Assembly: GCA_905234005.1 (NCBI GenBank)
Contig: CAJOFW010000139.1
Location: 1-9,331 of the forward strand
Source: an uncultured Oscillospiraceae bacterium
Lineage (GTDB): Bacteria; Bacillota; Clostridia; Oscillospirales; Oscillospiraceae
Direction: 5' to 3'
DNA: 9,331 bases
Numbering within the stretch: the first letter of the stretch is position 1; each line of letters starts with the position of its first letter. The notes under the pieces are model-generated. The model made no database searches. It was not told the origin of the DNA and saw only the letters and a list, made by a program, of their open reading frames with translations. This document shows positions 7,514 to 9,331 of this stretch, piece after piece. The position numbers were made by a program, and so were the translations under genes.

Positions 7514-9137
7514 TTACTTCTTCTGCGCGGCCTTCGCGGCGTCGAACTTCGCGAGCATGGCACGCGGGGTGTTGGAGGCGCGCTCATAGCGCGGGCACTC
7601 CTCGTAGCCGGGCAGACCGGCGAGGTACTTCGCGATCTTCTTCAGCTCCTCGAGGTCGTAGCGGCTCATCAGCGTGATCTCCTCCATGAGCGGGGAGCCG
7701 CCGCCGTGGACGCCGCTGCGCGCCCTCGAACGCGTCGCAGAGCTTGTCCTCCATCATGCGCATGACGCGGTGCGTGTCCTCGGCGGAGTAGGCCGGGTTG
7801 CGGACGATGTACTTGTTGCACAGCGCGCCGACGTTGTCCTCCTCCATGAAGAAGTTCTCCTCGGTGGGCAGGGAGGCGCACACGCCGCCGCAGAGGTCGG
7901 CGAGGATCTCGTACTCGTGATAGATGTTGTGGCCCGCGAGACGGCGGCCGGCGTTCGTGAGGATCTCATCGGGGACCCACTGGCCGGACGGGAACTCGAC
8001 GGCGCGGTAAGCGGACTGCTGGCCGGCGGCGAACACCAGCTCGGCGGTCTGGATGATGTCGCAGAGCTTGGAGCGGACGTGCGCTTCCTTCGCGATGTCG
8101 TTGACCTCGGCGACGAGGGCGGCCTGGGAGGCGATGACCTCGGAGACGGCGGTCTTGCAGCCGGTGTAGGAATGGCGGTGATAGTGCGCGAACATCAGGG
8201 CGAGGTAGCCGGCGTAGCGGCAGACGCCCTCGTTGTCGCGGCCGCACATGAACACGCGCTCATACGGCACGAACACGTCGTCGAACACGGTCAGGGACTC
8301 GACGTCGCCGATGTGCGCCCAGGGGGCGTCGATGTGCTTGCGCTTGTGGTGCAGGCCGGGCAGGGCCATGAGCTTGACGTTGGGCCAGTCGGCGGGCAGA
8401 GCGAAGGCGACGGCGTAGTCGGAGTCGTCCGGGCTCATGAACTTCGTCGGGTTCACGATGATCTCGTCGACGTAGGGAGCGTTGGAGTTGCAGATCTTCG
8501 CGCCGCGGACGATGATGCCCTTGCAGGGCTTGCCGTCGATGCCAATGCCGTCGACGTTGGTGTCCACGACGTGGACGAACTGGTCGGGGTCGGGCTGCAT
8601 GTGGGCGCGCTTATACTTGGGGTTGCGGGAGCCCTTGACGTCGGTCTGGGCGCAGTTGCATACGAGGTCGTTCTTCTGGCAGTACGCGATGTACTTGAGC
8701 AGGCGCTGATGATACTCGGTGCCGCAGGCCTGGTCGCAGTCGTAGGTGACGGAGTACAGGGCGTTCATCGCGTCCGTGCCCATGCAGCGCTGCATGCAGC
8801 CGCCGACGCGGTGGCAGATCAGGCGGGTCATGAGCTGCTTCTTGAGCAGGTCCTCACGGCTGCCGTGGATGTGGGTGCAGCGGTTGACGATCGCGCCCTC
8901 CATGCCGGGGATCTTGGACTCGGCGAGGCAGACGTCCGCGTAGCGGGGGTCGTTCGCGGTGTCGTAGCACTGCTTCATGACGTAGGTGCCGCCCACGATC
9001 CAGTCGGCCAGGTCGCGCTCGGCGCCCTCCTTGCCGTTGGAGCGGTCGATCTTCTTGCCGTGAAGATAGACGTTGGGCTTCATCTTCAGCAGACGCTCTT
9101 TGTACTGTTCGTAAGTACCGACATAATTTGCAGCCAT
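7514..9137 (-). CDS. 4-hydroxybutyryl-CoA dehydratase-like [4Fe-4S]/FAD enzyme (HpaB/4-BUDH family), frameshifted near the 3' end
   Basis: The family covers 4-hydroxyphenylacetate 3-hydroxylases and the radical 4-hydroxybutyryl-CoA dehydratase / vinylacetyl-CoA isomerase (4-hydroxybutyryl-CoA -> crotonyl-CoA). The four [4Fe-4S] ligands of AbfD are seen: Cys114 and Cys118 (GCMQRCMG), His320 and Cys327 (HYHRHSYTGCK), with Tyr324 and Lys328 matching AbfD Tyr296 and Lys300 and Glu280 at the place of Glu257 (numbers from memory). This favours dehydratase over the iron-free hydroxylase. The frame is intact to Gln474 (codon 7718-7716). It then shifts: the in-frame continuation is non-family and ends at 7584, while the correct end reads from 7714 as GVHGGGSPLMEEITLMSRYD and ends TAA 7514-7516. 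One leftover C fits loss of two bases. Restored length is ~541 residues against ~490 in AbfD. ATG 9137 has AGGAGA, spacer ~8. Pseudogene or assembly error. Confidence 0.88.
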
Positions 9138-9180
9138 TTTTATCTCTCCTATTATTTTTAAAATTTTTGCAGACAGGTAT

Positions 9181-9331
9181 TTATTTCTTCGCTGCCTTGG
9201 CAGCGTCGAATTTGGCGAGCATCGCGCGCGGGGTCTGGACGGCGCGCTCGTAGCGCGGGCACTCCTCGTAGCCGGGGATGCCGGCGAGGTATTTCGCGAT
9301 CTTCTTGAGCTCCTCGAGGTCGTAGCGGCTC
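9181..9331 (-). CDS. C-terminal end of a second 4-hydroxybutyryl-CoA dehydratase-like gene (tandem paralogue, cut by window)
   Basis: The last ~49 codons, ending TAA at 9181-9183, read SRYDLEELKKIAKYLAGIPG then YEECPRYERAVQTPRAMLAK and FDAAKAAKK. The neighbour's end after its frameshift is almost the same: LAGLPG for LAGIPG, ERASNT for ERAVQT, and one extra Gln near the end. It is therefore a tandem paralogue transcribed ahead of the full gene, 43 bases upstream of its ATG, with no terminator visible between them. The two copies may be subunits of a mixed complex, paralogues for different substrates, or products of recent duplication. The active-site part is outside the window. Confidence 0.9.
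   Translation of the reverse strand, partial: SRYDLEELKKIAKYLAGIPGYEECPRYERAVQTPRAMLAKFDAAKAAKK

Noticed and set aside
7700..7730. Programmed ribosomal frameshift in the dehydratase
   Set aside because: No slippery run is visible at the joint; a two-base loss is simpler.
7674..9161. Open frame of ~495 codons on the + strand opposite the dehydratase
   Set aside because: It is antisense to a gene with clear family motifs, its composition is Val/Leu/Gly/Asp-rich with no domain, and GC-rich codon use commonly opens this frame. No ribosome binding site was seen.

Overview
The window looks like a chromosomal piece of a GC-rich anaerobic Firmicute, most likely a clostridial (Oscillospiraceae-type) gut or fermentative bacterium. 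This is inferred from the genes: an LTA-synthase-type sulfatase tail, strong AGGAGG-type ribosome binding sites, and a clostridial-style acyl-CoA cassette with an oxygen-sensitive [4Fe-4S]/FAD-type dehydratase. Coding DNA is GC-rich, while the gaps are AT-richer and full of hairpins. No RNA gene, insertion sequence, integrase or CRISPR array was seen.

Layout. On the + strand, 1-486 is the C-terminal end of a sulfatase/LTA-synthase-like protein, closed by a strong terminator at 506-532. Everything else reads on the - strand. From the right edge, in transcription order: the last ~50 codons of a 4-hydroxybutyryl-CoA-dehydratase-like gene (9181-9331); a full-length tandem paralogue carrying a late frameshift (7514-9137); an SDR oxidoreductase (6547-7404); an enoyl-CoA hydratase (5335-6261); a 3-hydroxybutyryl-CoA dehydrogenase (4420-5277); an acetyl-CoA acetyltransferase with a late frameshifting deletion (3150-4365); a terminator (3077-3112); a TetR-family regulator with its own promoter (2337-2924); and a Na+/proline-type symporter, putP-like, with its own promoter and a near-by 28-bp perfect palindrome (666-2144).

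How the genes fit together. If the dehydratase is a true 4-hydroxybutyryl-CoA dehydratase, the cassette spells 4-hydroxybutyryl-CoA -> crotonyl-CoA -> 3-hydroxybutyryl-CoA -> acetoacetyl-CoA -> 2 acetyl-CoA, as in 4-aminobutyrate/4-hydroxybutyrate fermentation. All four [4Fe-4S] ligands of that enzyme (C114, C118, H320, C327) can be seen. The extra length of the dehydratase, the SDR gene, and an Ala/Lys-rich insertion in the hydratase leave open a related but different substrate. There is no CoA-transferase, alcohol dehydrogenase, Bcd or Etf gene in view.

Unusual points. Two genes of one pathway each carry a frameshift near the 3' end. The 285-bp gap at 6262-6546 is a ~107-bp tandem repeat with hairpins that show compensatory base changes. 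A second, dispersed ~85-bp repeat with a covarying hairpin occurs beside putP and in the leader of the tetR gene. The window may break in the right-hand dehydratase because it is cut there, not because the gene ends.
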